Origin: JAAYZB01 sp937958685
Lineage (GTDB): Bacteria; Bacillota_I; Bacilli_A; Izemoplasmatales; Hujiaoplasmataceae
NCBI GenBank assembly: GCA_036824265.1
Contig: DAITAL010000024.1
Coordinates: 1 to 17,808 of the forward strand
DNA length: 17,808 bases
Reading direction: 5' to 3'
Part shown: positions 1-6,608 of the stretch, in pieces
Layout: every line of letters begins with the position of its first letter
Numbering within the stretch: position 1 is the stretch's first letter
Program-made: the position numbers and the translations under genes
The notes under the pieces: model-generated
Seen by the model: only the letters and a program-made list of their open reading frames with translations
The model's database searches: none
What the model was told of the DNA's origin: nothing

Positions 1-53
1 AGGGACTGTGTAGTCCATGAAGATAATCAAATCTTCATTTCCTTACAGTCCCT
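1..53 (-). terminator. nested hairpin downstream of uraA, possible terminator
   Basis: Positions 1-9 and 45-53 are perfect inverted repeats (AGGGACTGT / ACAGTCCCT). Inside them lies a second 7-bp stem (18-24 with 31-37, loop of 6). The element starts 4 bases past the uraA stop codon, as expected for a 3' end signal. A U-tract, if there is one, would lie beyond the left edge, so intrinsic termination cannot be confirmed. The AGTCC at 12-16 can alternatively pair with GGACT at 3-7, so two folds compete. It could also belong to a neighbour outside the window. Confidence 0.45.
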
Positions 54-57
54 TTAA

Positions 58-1326
58 TTAGATCATGACGTCGTCGTTTGCCTCATGGGGCTTTGGCAGG
101 ACGAGGTTGAGGACGATGCCGACCACCGCCGCCAGGCTCATGCCCGTCAGGTTGACCGCCGCGTTGATGGGAAGCGCCGCACCGCCCAGACCAAGCACGA
201 GCATCGTCGAAACGATGATCAGGTTCCTCGTCTTGGCAAGATTGACCCTGGATCTGATCAAAACCTTGACACCGTTGCCGGCGATTAGGCCATAGAGAAC
301 GATCGTCATTCCGCCGATGACCGCTTGGGGAATGCTGTTGATGAATGCCTGGACATACCCGAAGAAACCCAGAAGGACAGCGAAGCAGGCCGCCAATCCG
401 AGGACATAGACCGATCCGACCCTGGTGATGGCGACAACGCCGGTGTTCTCGCCATAGGTCGTGTTTGCTGGCCCGCCCATCGCGGCACTGACAAAGGTGG
501 CGATGCCATCGCCCATCAGGGTCTTGTCCAATCCGGGGCTGACGAGGAAGTTTTCTCCGCAGACTTCTCCCAAGACGGTATGGTCGCCGATATGTTCGGC
601 AATCGTCACGAAAGCAATCGGCAGGAACATCAAGACCGCATCAAAATCAAGTTGATAAGTGCCGATGAACGTGAAGCTGGGAAACTGCAGGAATGTATAA
701 TCGGCAAAGATCGTGGAAAGATCAATGAGTCCGAAGGCGACCGCGGCGATATAGCCGACGATGATCGCGCAGATGAACGGAACGATTTTGAAGAAGCCTT
801 TGGCGAAGATGCTGATGGCAACGACCGTCAGGAACGTGATGATCGCGACGATCGGCGTCGCCCAGCCGGCAGAGCCGTCGAAACCGGCGGAGGCAATCGA
901 AATCGGGGCGAGGCTGAGACCGATGATGATGATGACCGGGCCGATGACGACCGGGGGCAGCAGTTTCTCAATCCAATCCTTGCCAAGGAAACGGATGATG
1001 AGCGCGACGATCACGTAGACGATACCGACAGCCATCAGTCCGACATATGCGGAACTGAAACCGTTGACGCTGCCGGCGACGCTGATCGCGGCGATGTAGG
1101 CGAAGCTCGAACCCAGATACACGGGGACCTTGCCTTTGGTGCAGAGAATGTAGATGAGGGTGCCGACGCCGCTGGCGACGAGCGCGACGCTGGCGTCGAG
1201 GCCGGTCAGGATCGGGACGAGCACGGTGGCGCCGAACATTGCGAACACATGCTGCAAACTCAATACGATCCATTTCCAGACTGACTTTGGTCTTTCATTG
1301 ATGCCGATCAGAAGCTGTTTTTCCAT
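58..1326 (-). CDS. uraA: uracil permease, NCS2/UraA family
   Basis: Inner-membrane nucleobase:cation symporter, most likely importing uracil for salvage. The protein is 422 aa and strongly hydrophobic, in keeping with the 14-segment NCS2 fold. It has the family's QHVFAMFG motif near residue 25, GSSFAYI near 72, AEHIGDH at 243-249 and a GGPANTTYGENTG motif around 284-296. The acidic residues Glu244 and Glu293 sit where the E. coli UraA uracil-binding glutamates lie, which favours uracil over xanthine. An upstream in-frame TTG at 1350 exists, but ATG at 1326 is chosen because AGGAGG lies about 6 bases before it. The gene follows pbuG on the same strand, with only 56 bases between them and a terminator inside that gap. 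No separate promoter fits in the gap, so expression probably depends on read-through or a promoter inside pbuG. Confidence 0.93.
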   Translation of the reverse strand: MEKQLLIGINERPKSVWKWIVLSLQHVFAMFGATVLVPILTGLDASVALVASGVGTLIYILCTKGKVPVYLGSSFAYIAAISVAGSVNGFSSAYVGLMAVGIVYVIVALIIRFLGKDWIEKLLPPVVIGPVIIIIGLSLAPISIASAGFDGSAGWATPIVAIITFLTVVAISIFAKGFFKIVPFICAIIVGYIAAVAFGLIDLSTIFADYTFLQFPSFTFIGTYQLDFDAVLMFLPIAFVTIAEHIGDHTVLGEVCGENFLVSPGLDKTLMGDGIATFVSAAMGGPANTTYGENTGVVAITRVGSVYVLGLAACFAVLLGFFGYVQAFINSIPQAVIGGMTIVLYGLIAGNGVKVLIRSRVNLAKTRNLIIVSTMLVLGLGGAALPINAAVNLTGMSLAAVVGIVLNLVLPKPHEANDDVMI

Positions 1327-1348
1327 TTTTCTTCCTCCTATTTTTTTC

Positions 1349-1376
1349 AAAAAAAAGGAGCACTTTTCTGCTCCTT
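1349..1376 (-). terminator. intrinsic terminator between pbuG and uraA
   Basis: Read on the minus strand this is an 8-bp perfect stem (arms at 1369-1376 and 1355-1362) with a 6-base loop. It runs straight into eight U residues encoded at 1356-1349. It begins 6 bases after the pbuG stop. Because uraA starts only 22 bases further on, it may act as an attenuator within a pbuG-uraA transcript rather than a true operon end. Confidence 0.88.
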
Positions 1377-1382
1377 AAATTG

Positions 1383-2762
1383 CTAAATGATGCCAAATGC
1401 GAAACTAAGGACGAACAATCCCGCCAGGACATACATGACCGGATGGACCTCCTTGTATCTTCTCGTGACCAACATGGCCAGAGGATAGAAGACGAAGCCG
1501 ACGGCAATGCCGGTGGCGATCGAGAACGAGAGCATCATGAAGATGATCGTCAGGAAAGCCGAGATCAAGAGCGGCTTGTCGTCCCAATCGATGTTTTTGA
1601 GCTGTTTGACCATCAGCGCGCCGACGATGACAAGCGCCATGGCGGTCACCGGGCTGTAAACGATGACGTCGCCGAAATCATCCAAGCCGACGACAACCCC
1701 ATTGACAACGCTGAGCAACGGATAAATGATGATCGAGAGAATGAAGAGAACCGCAACCACGATCGAACTTAATCCCGTTCGCGCCCCTTGTTCGATACCG
1801 GTAGCTGATTCGATGTATGAAGTGACGGTCGATGTTCCCAAAACCGCGCCGCAGATTGTTCCGACAGAGTCCGCGAGCAAAGCCCTTTCCGCACCAACCA
1901 ATTCGCCTTGTTCGTTGATCAGACCGGCTTCATGGCCGACAGCCATCAATGTTCCGGCCGTGTCGAAGAAGTCAACGAACAGCAAAGCGAAGATGACGCC
2001 GATAACTTCCGGATGGGTGAAGAGGTCGCCGAATCCGGTGAACGCGGCTCCGATCGTCTGGCCGGCGCCGCTCCAAAGCCCATCAAGCCCTTGACTGGAA
2101 TAGGCCGGCATCATTTCGACGCCGATCCATCCGAGAAACAGGCCGACGATTGCCGTGGCAATGATTGAAGTGATCAACGCAAACTTGAAACCGACAGCAT
2201 ACAGGACAACGACCAAGATAATACCGAAGATGCCGAGCATGACGGTGGGATGCGAAAAGTCGCCTAATCCGACCAGGGTTGCCGGGTTGTCGACGATGAT
2301 GCCGGCATTCTTCAAACCGATAAAGGTGATGAAGAAGCCGATGCCCGCCCCCACAGCGTATTTCAACCCTTTGGGAATGGCGGAGATCACGATGCGTCTG
2401 AGTCCGGTCACGGAGATGATGAGAAACAGGACACCGGAGATCAGCACGGCCGCCAAGGCCGCTTGCCAGGTCAACTCATAGATCAAGCAGACCGTGTAGG
2501 TGAAAAAAGCGTTGATGCCCATGCCTGGCGCAAGAGATACTGGATAGTTTGCATACAGCCCCATGATCAGCGTCGCGATCGCCGAAGCTATCGCCGTCGC
2601 AAAGAAGACGCCGCCAAAAGGCATTCCTGTTTTCGCCAGCATCGCGGAGTTCACGGGCAGGATGTAAGCCATGGCCAGAAATGTGGTCACACCTGCGAGC
2701 AGTTCCGTCTTGATGCTGGTTTTGCGTTCATCAAGTTTGAAGAACGCTTTCAAAGACTGCAT
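1383..2762 (-). CDS. pbuG: guanine/hypoxanthine permease, AzgA/PbuG family (NCS2)
   Basis: Membrane transporter for purine bases (guanine and hypoxanthine, possibly adenine). The chosen protein is 459 aa and contains the AzgA-type signatures: an N-terminal LLAGVTTFLAMAYIL segment near 21-35, APGMGINAFFT near 78-88, VDFFDTAGT at 263-271 and GTSTVTSYIESATG at 309-322. The frame is open 30 codons further upstream, but those codons translate the riboswitch leader. The ATG at 2762 is preceded by a GAGGGGG Shine-Dalgarno with U7 between them. The purine substrate is supported independently by the guanine riboswitch directly upstream. The symbol pbuG is used by analogy with Bacillus subtilis; guanine versus hypoxanthine preference cannot be read from the sequence. 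Confidence 0.93.
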   Translation of the reverse strand: MQSLKAFFKLDERKTSIKTELLAGVTTFLAMAYILPVNSAMLAKTGMPFGGVFFATAIASAIATLIMGLYANYPVSLAPGMGINAFFTYTVCLIYELTWQAALAAVLISGVLFLIISVTGLRRIVISAIPKGLKYAVGAGIGFFITFIGLKNAGIIVDNPATLVGLGDFSHPTVMLGIFGIILVVVLYAVGFKFALITSIIATAIVGLFLGWIGVEMMPAYSSQGLDGLWSGAGQTIGAAFTGFGDLFTHPEVIGVIFALLFVDFFDTAGTLMAVGHEAGLINEQGELVGAERALLADSVGTICGAVLGTSTVTSYIESATGIEQGARTGLSSIVVAVLFILSIIIYPLLSVVNGVVVGLDDFGDVIVYSPVTAMALVIVGALMVKQLKNIDWDDKPLLISAFLTIIFMMLSFSIATGIAVGFVFYPLAMLVTRRYKEVHPVMYVLAGLFVLSFAFGII

Positions 2763-2816
2763 AAAAAAATCCCCCTCTTTTTGTTTGTTAGTATCACACT
2801 CACACAAAAAAAGGAG
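2763..2816 (-). promoter_or_regulatory. riboswitch expression platform: terminator/SD-sequestering hairpin
   Basis: On the minus strand CUCCUUUUUUUG (2816-2805) pairs over 12 bp, including G-U pairs, with CAAAAAGAGGGG (2783-2772). The loop is 21 bases (2804-2784). The 3' arm contains the pbuG Shine-Dalgarno and is followed by AUUUUUUU that abuts the AUG at 2762. One hairpin could therefore stop transcription at the U-tract and also hide the ribosome binding site. It is expected to form when guanine stabilises the aptamer, switching the permease off. Confidence 0.65.
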
Positions 2817-2844
2817 AACAGTCTCTTCTATGTTGGTATGCTTA

Positions 2845-2915
2845 GATATCATAGTCCCACGGTTTACGGCTGCGGGGTAGAGACAATCGAACCTTATTTT
2901 CGATCATATATGATA
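2845..2915 (-). ncRNA. guanine-class purine riboswitch aptamer
   Basis: The minus strand shows the three-way junction of the purine riboswitch. P1 is formed by 2915-2908 with 2852-2845, ending in the conserved GACUAUGAUAU. P2 is GAUCGAA/UUCGAUU closing a 7-base loop AAUAAGG. The joining strand GUCUCUACC is present. P3 closes the conserved loop CCGUAAA, with one A-C mismatch next to the loop. The two loops carry the GG and CCGUAAA elements used for the kissing interaction. The junction reads GACUAUG rather than GAUUAUG, so the discriminating base is C, indicating guanine/hypoxanthine rather than adenine. It lies 5' of a purine permease. Confidence 0.95.
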
Positions 2916-2927
2916 CTAACTGGTCAT

Positions 2928-2956
2928 ATCATACCAAACACATTTTTAAAACACAA
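2928..2956 (-). promoter_or_regulatory. pbuG promoter
   Basis: On the minus strand TTGTGT (2956-2951) is followed after exactly 17 bases by TATGAT (2933-2928). Transcription would start near 2921, just before the riboswitch P1 helix, which is where a riboswitch-controlled transcript should begin. Confidence 0.7.
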
Positions 2957-2997
2957 CCCCTGAAAAACAAAAAACCGGAAATGAAATCGTTTTCAAG

Positions 2998-3013
2998 AAA
3001 AAGCGCGCTTTTG
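2998..3013 (-). terminator. weak hairpin after the OsmC-like gene
   Basis: The minus strand has AAAAG-CGCG-CTTTTT a few bases past the osmC-like stop codon. The stem is short and A-U rich with a tetraloop, and the following U-run is interrupted, so it is at best a weak terminator. Confidence 0.3.
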
Positions 3014-3017
3014 GGGG

Positions 3018-3410
3018 CTAAACGAACTTGACTTCGAGATCGATCTTGGCGACTTTGCTGACGGTTTCGTGGATGGAGCAATACTGAGCACCCAATTCGG
3101 CGCTTCTCAGCATTTGGGCTTCATCGCTCGGATTCTTGATCGTCAGTTCCAGTTTCACATATTCCAACGTGGCCACTTTATCATCCCGCTTCCTGCCGGA
3201 AACTTCAACTTTGGCCGACGTGAACGTGAGTCGTTTCTTGGTGGCGATTGACAAAAAGGTTGCATAGAAGCAAGATGCAAGCGCCCCGAACAACAAATGA
3301 TACGGCGACATGCCATAAGGCTGGTCGCCCAGAAGAACCTTACCTGTCGGCGATTCCATCACGCCGACAAATTCGTTGCTCCATTTAGTAATGATATTGT
3401 CTGTTGCCAT
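3018..3410 (-). CDS. OsmC/Ohr family protein
   Basis: A 130-aa cytoplasmic protein of the OsmC/Ohr fold, which reduces organic hydroperoxides with a pair of reactive cysteines as a homodimer. The two family cysteines are visible: Cys47 in GALASCFYATFL and Cys111 in AQYCSIHETVS. The MSPYHLLFGALA stretch before Cys47 is typical of the YhfA/OsmC-like subgroup rather than classical Ohr. ATG at 3410 has GAGGTGAT about 6-8 bases upstream, matching the extended anti-SD. It is a single-gene unit, divergent from the arcB operon, with its own strong promoter. Substrate and exact subgroup cannot be settled from the sequence. Confidence 0.88.
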   Translation of the reverse strand: MATDNIITKWSNEFVGVMESPTGKVLLGDQPYGMSPYHLLFGALASCFYATFLSIATKKRLTFTSAKVEVSGRKRDDKVATLEYVKLELTIKNPSDEAQMLRSAELGAQYCSIHETVSKVAKIDLEVKFV

Positions 3411-3430
3411 ATATGATCACCTCATTATCT

Positions 3431-3459
3431 ATTATACAAGAAAATCGCAAAAGTGACAA
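3431..3459 (-). promoter_or_regulatory. promoter of the OsmC-like gene
   Basis: Minus strand TTGTCA (3459-3454), 17 bases, TATAAT (3436-3431). This is the best sigma-A-like promoter in the window. The predicted start near 3424 leaves a leader of only about 14 bases, containing the Shine-Dalgarno. Confidence 0.8.
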
Positions 3460-3470
3460 AATACTTGTCA
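3454..3470. promoter_or_regulatory. palindromic operator candidate over the osmC-like -35 box
   Basis: TGACAA (3454-3459), five bases, TTGTCA (3465-3470): perfect 6-bp arms. One arm is the -35 hexamer of the OsmC-like promoter, so a bound regulator would block RNA polymerase. No known operator (OhrR, PerR, Fur) is an evident match. Confidence 0.4.
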
Positions 3471-3504
3471 TGCCGACAACAAACCGGAGATTATGGTTTT
3501 GGGG

Positions 3505-3534
3505 TGTTTATTTGTAAGCGCTTTATGTTATAAT
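3505..3534 (+). promoter_or_regulatory. promoter of the arc-ornithine operon
   Basis: A perfect -10 TATAAT at 3529-3534 with a poor -35 (TGTTTA, 3505-3510) at 18-base spacing. A start near 3541 gives a leader of about 60 bases before arcB. The weak -35 suggests dependence on an activator, or a modest basal level. Confidence 0.6.
3513..3526 (+). promoter_or_regulatory. cre-like catabolite response element
   Basis: TGTAAGCGCTTTAT fits the degenerate CcpA consensus TGWAARCGYTWNCW at 13 of 14 positions; the mismatch is A for C at position 13. It lies in the spacer between -35 and -10 of the arcB promoter, where bound CcpA would repress. A site here makes sense for an amino-acid fermentation operon that is not needed when sugar is available. 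No ccpA gene is in the window. Confidence 0.6.
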
Positions 3535-3587
3535 TTTCATGGAAAAGCAATTATTCTTTTTTTTGCCCGACAACAATCAGATATCAT

Positions 3588-3592
3588 GGAGG
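3588..3592 (+). promoter_or_regulatory. Shine-Dalgarno fixing the arcB start
   Basis: GGAGG with 8 bases to the ATG at 3601. The frame is open upstream to an ATG at 3493, but that reading would translate the promoter itself. Confidence 0.85.
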
Positions 3593-3600
3593 TATGCGAC

Positions 3601-4602
3601 ATGAATAACCGTTTCAAAGGCAGAAGCCTGAAGACCCTTTTGGATTTTTCCAAGGAAGAGATCCTTGAACTGCTCTCTTTGTCCGTTCGATTGAAAGCCG
3701 AGAAAAAAGCCGGCACCGAGGGTAAGCCGCTGCTTGGCAAGAACGTCGTCCTGCTGTTTGAGAAAGATTCCACCCGAACCAGATGCGCTTTTGAAGTCGG
3801 CGCATTCGATTTGGGGATGAACGTGACCTATCTTGGCCCGACAGGCTCGCAGATGGGCAAGAAAGAAAGCATCAAGGACACAGCCAGGGTTTTGGGTAGG
3901 ATGTACGACGGCATCGAATATCGCGGATTCAAGCAGGAAACCGTCGACATTCTGGCCGACTATTCCGGTGTGCCAGTATGGAACGGGCTTACCGACATGT
4001 ATCATCCGACACAGATTCTTGCGGATTTCCTGACAATTTTGGAAAAGTTCGGGCGTTTGGACAACATCAGGCTTGCTTATTTCGGCGATGCCAGGAACAA
4101 TATGGGCAATTCGCTGATGATCGGGTGCGCCGTCATGGGAATGGATTTCCGGGCGGTCGCTCCCAAGGCTTACTGGCCGAGCAAGGAGCTAGTCGACAGA
4201 TGCCAGCTAATCGCCGATAAATCCGGAGGCAAGATCACGCTGACCGAAGATGTCAAGGCTGGTGGCAAGAATGTCGATGTCGTGTATACCGATGTTTGGG
4301 TTTCGATGGGCGAATCCGACACCGCCTGGGCGGAGAGGATCCATCAGATGCACAAGTATCAAGTCAACGAGAAGGTCATGAGGAACGCCGGCAAAAAAGC
4401 GATATTCATGCATTGTCTCCCCGCTTTCCATGATTTGCAGACAGCGATCGGGTTGGATATCCACAAAAAATTCGGGCTTGAGGGCTTGGAAGTCACCGAT
4501 GAGGTGTTCGAATCACCGCAATCAGTGGTCTTTGACCAGTCCGAAAACCGTCTGCACACGATCAAGGCGGTCATGTATGCCACACTCGCGGAGCAACTAT
4601 GA
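3601..4602 (+). CDS. arcB: ornithine carbamoyltransferase, catabolic
   Basis: A 333-aa cytosolic enzyme, the usual OTCase length. It interconverts citrulline + phosphate and ornithine + carbamoyl phosphate; with arcC directly downstream the catabolic direction is likely. The carbamoyl-phosphate site STRTR is at 57-61, MYHPTQILADF holds the conserved His-Pro-X-Gln, YFGDARNNMGNS begins the second domain, SMGES is the ornithine-binding SMG loop, and HCLPAFHD starts at 271 with the catalytic Cys. These favour OTCase over aspartate or putrescine carbamoyltransferase. The stop overlaps the arcC start (ATGA). It heads the operon behind a cre-like promoter. No arginine deiminase gene is next to it, so citrulline must come from elsewhere. 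Confidence 0.95.
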   Translation: MNNRFKGRSLKTLLDFSKEEILELLSLSVRLKAEKKAGTEGKPLLGKNVVLLFEKDSTRTRCAFEVGAFDLGMNVTYLGPTGSQMGKKESIKDTARVLGRMYDGIEYRGFKQETVDILADYSGVPVWNGLTDMYHPTQILADFLTILEKFGRLDNIRLAYFGDARNNMGNSLMIGCAVMGMDFRAVAPKAYWPSKELVDRCQLIADKSGGKITLTEDVKAGGKNVDVVYTDVWVSMGESDTAWAERIHQMHKYQVNEKVMRNAGKKAIFMHCLPAFHDLQTAIGLDIHKKFGLEGLEVTDEVFESPQSVVFDQSENRLHTIKAVMYATLAEQL

Positions 4603-5531
4603 AGCGAATTGTCGTCGCCCTGGGAGGCAATGCCTTGGGCAATACTCCCCAAGAACAAAAAGAGAAGGTTGTCCACGCCGTCAAACCGATCGTCGATTTG
4701 ATCAAGGATGGACACCAGGTCATCCTTGCTCATGGCAATGGTCCTCAGGTCGGGATGATCAATCTGGCCTTTGAAATTGTATCCCTGTCTGATTCCCATC
4801 TTCCGGAAATGCCGTTTCCCGAATGCGGGGCAATGAGCCAAGGGTATATCGGTTATCATCTTCAAAACGCCTTGCAGGCGGAACTGCGGGCGCAAATGAT
4901 CGATAAACGCGTCGCAACGGTCGTGACCCAGGTCGAGGTCGATCGCGATGATCCCGCATTCACCGATCCGACGAAACCGATCGGTGCTTTCTATTCTCAA
5001 GATAAGGCCGAGCAGTTGGAGAAAGCTCGCGGCTATGTCATGAAAGAGGATGCCAACAGGGGTTACCGGCGCGTCGTTCCGAGTCCCAAACCGGTCGATA
5101 TCGTCGAGATCGACGTCATCAAGACCTTGGTTGAAGCCGGGCATGTCGTCATTACCGTCGGTGGCGGCGGGATCCCCGTGATTCGCGAAGGCAATCACCA
5201 TTTGGGCGTGCCTGCTGTCATCGACAAAGATTTCGCCAGTGCGAAACTGGCGGAGTTGCTGGATGCCGACACATTGGTCATTCTGACGGCCGTCGACAAG
5301 GTCAAGATCAACTTCAACCGTGCGAATCAGATGGATATCGATGACATCACCGCTTCTGAACTCGCCGCACTTGTCCAGGAGGGGCACTTCCTCCGTGGCA
5401 GCATGCTCCCGAAGGTTGAGGCGGCGATGGCATTCATCAACGGCAACGCCAAACGGACAGCGATCATCGCCGCGCTTGAGCAGGCGGCAGACGCCCTTGC
5501 CGGCAAAGCCGGAACCCATATTCATAATTGA
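4599..5531 (+). CDS. arcC: carbamate kinase
   Basis: A 310-aa amino acid kinase fold enzyme. It transfers phosphate from carbamoyl phosphate to ADP, giving ATP, CO2 and ammonia: the energy-yielding step of citrulline breakdown. Family motifs in order are VALGGNALG at the N-terminus, AHGNGPQVG near 45, FPECGAMSQGYIGY near 69, TQVEVDRDDPAF near 108, YRRVVPSPKPVDIVE near 149, GGGGIPVI near 186, VIDKDFASAKLAE near 206 and RGSMLPKVEAA near 265. The start overlaps the arcB stop by 4 bases (ATGA), with GGAG about 5 bases upstream inside arcB, which points to translational coupling. Confidence 0.96.
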   Translation: MKRIVVALGGNALGNTPQEQKEKVVHAVKPIVDLIKDGHQVILAHGNGPQVGMINLAFEIVSLSDSHLPEMPFPECGAMSQGYIGYHLQNALQAELRAQMIDKRVATVVTQVEVDRDDPAFTDPTKPIGAFYSQDKAEQLEKARGYVMKEDANRGYRRVVPSPKPVDIVEIDVIKTLVEAGHVVITVGGGGIPVIREGNHHLGVPAVIDKDFASAKLAELLDADTLVILTAVDKVKINFNRANQMDIDDITASELAALVQEGHFLRGSMLPKVEAAMAFINGNAKRTAIIAALEQAADALAGKAGTHIHN

Positions 5532-5535
5532 ACCA

Positions 5536-5542
5536 GAGGAGG
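5536..5542 (+). promoter_or_regulatory. Shine-Dalgarno fixing the ord start
   Basis: GAGGAGG lies 8 bases before ATG 5551, in the 19-base gap after arcC. It is one of the strongest ribosome binding sites in the operon and rules out the long in-frame extension back into arcC. Confidence 0.85.
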
Positions 5543-5550
5543 TCTTGAAG

Positions 5551-6603
5551 ATGCGCAAGGAAGTCAAAGTCGCGATCTGGGGCTTCGGTGCCATGGGCTC
5601 CGGGATGGCACGAATGCTTCTTGACAAACCTGGTTTCGATCTGGTCGGTGTATGTGACAACTATCCGGCAATCATTGGCAAGAGCGTTTTTACCTTGCTT
5701 GGATGTCAAAACCCTTACCCACATGATTGTTTAGTCGAACCGGAAATCGTCCCGATCCTAGATCGCAATCGGCCGGATGTCGTGTTGCTTGCGACTGATT
5801 CGTTCACCAAGACAGCATTTCCCAAAATCAAACTGTTGCTCGAGCATCAGGTCGATGTTATCTCGACAGCGGAGGAAATGGCATATCCTCAGGCTGCCAA
5901 CCCCGAGTTGGCCAGGGAGATCGACAGGCTTGCCAAAAAACATGGCCAGACCGTTCTCGGCACCGGTGTCAATCCGGGCATGATGATGGATCTGTTGGCC
6001 ATTGCCCTATCGGGTGTGATGACGCGGGTGAAGGGCTTCGAAATTGCCCGCATCAACAGCCTATCCCCTTTTGGAAAGACCGTCATGGAAGAACAAGGGG
6101 TCGGACTTGACCCCATGGACTTCGATCGTAAATGCCAGGCTGGCGAGATCGCCGGCCATGTCGGTTTCAAAGAATCGACGATGATGATCGCCGATGCCAT
6201 CGGTTTGGATGTCATGGAATTCAATCAGACAATGGCACCGATCATCACCGATATCGACCGCAAATCACCCCACGGTTTTGCCAAAGCGGGCGATGTCTGC
6301 GGTGTCGACATGAGGGCCAAGGCCGTTCTCGCCGAGGGGATGTCCATCGCCATGCACCATCCGCAACAGATTGAACCGCAGCTTGGTGGCGTGGCTACCG
6401 GCGATTATATCAAGATCAAGGGGACACCCGAAATCAACATGGCGATCACGCCGGAAGTCGAAGGTGGTCTCGGAACGATCGCGATCTGCGTGAATATGAT
6501 CCCTCATGTCATCAATGCCCGGCCGGGTTTGAAAACGATGATCGATCTGCCGGTTCCCCGAGCGATCGTCGGCGATGTCCGGAAGATGTTGGAAACGGAG
6601 TGA
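5551..6603 (+). CDS. ord: 2,4-diaminopentanoate dehydrogenase
   Basis: A 350-aa NAD(P)-dependent dehydrogenase with a DapB-like Rossmann domain. It oxidatively deaminates 2,4-diaminopentanoate to 2-amino-4-oxopentanoate and ammonia in the oxidative ornithine pathway. The nucleotide-binding GFGAMG is at residues 11-16, followed by a GVCDN segment at the end of the second strand. Further conserved-looking segments are STAEEMAYPQ, GTGVNPGMMMDLL and the C-terminal MIPHVINARPGL. The assignment rests on the fold plus its place next to ortAB and oraSE, the arrangement known from Clostridium sticklandii; sequence alone would also allow a general dihydrodipicolinate-reductase-like label. The stop is at or next to the ortA start region. 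Confidence 0.9.
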   Translation: MRKEVKVAIWGFGAMGSGMARMLLDKPGFDLVGVCDNYPAIIGKSVFTLLGCQNPYPHDCLVEPEIVPILDRNRPDVVLLATDSFTKTAFPKIKLLLEHQVDVISTAEEMAYPQAANPELAREIDRLAKKHGQTVLGTGVNPGMMMDLLAIALSGVMTRVKGFEIARINSLSPFGKTVMEEQGVGLDPMDFDRKCQAGEIAGHVGFKESTMMIADAIGLDVMEFNQTMAPIITDIDRKSPHGFAKAGDVCGVDMRAKAVLAEGMSIAMHHPQQIEPQLGGVATGDYIKIKGTPEINMAITPEVEGGLGTIAICVNMIPHVINARPGLKTMIDLPVPRAIVGDVRKMLETE

Positions 6604-6608
6604 TATCA

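Noticed and set aside
921..936. GATGATGATGATGA short tandem repeat
   Set aside because: It encodes a run of isoleucines in a UraA membrane helix on the minus strand, so it is not an independent repeat element.
325..1284. 319-codon plus-strand open frame antisense to uraA
   Set aside because: The Asp/Arg-rich repetitive composition comes from reading hydrophobic transmembrane codons backwards.
3541..3566. possible attenuator hairpin in the arcB leader
   Set aside because: The stem is nearly all A-U and G-U pairs with a large loop and no supporting G-C core, too weak to claim.
4359..5660. 433-codon open frame antisense to arcB-arcC-ord
   Set aside because: It spans three real genes on the other strand, has no ribosome binding site of note and no recognisable domain.
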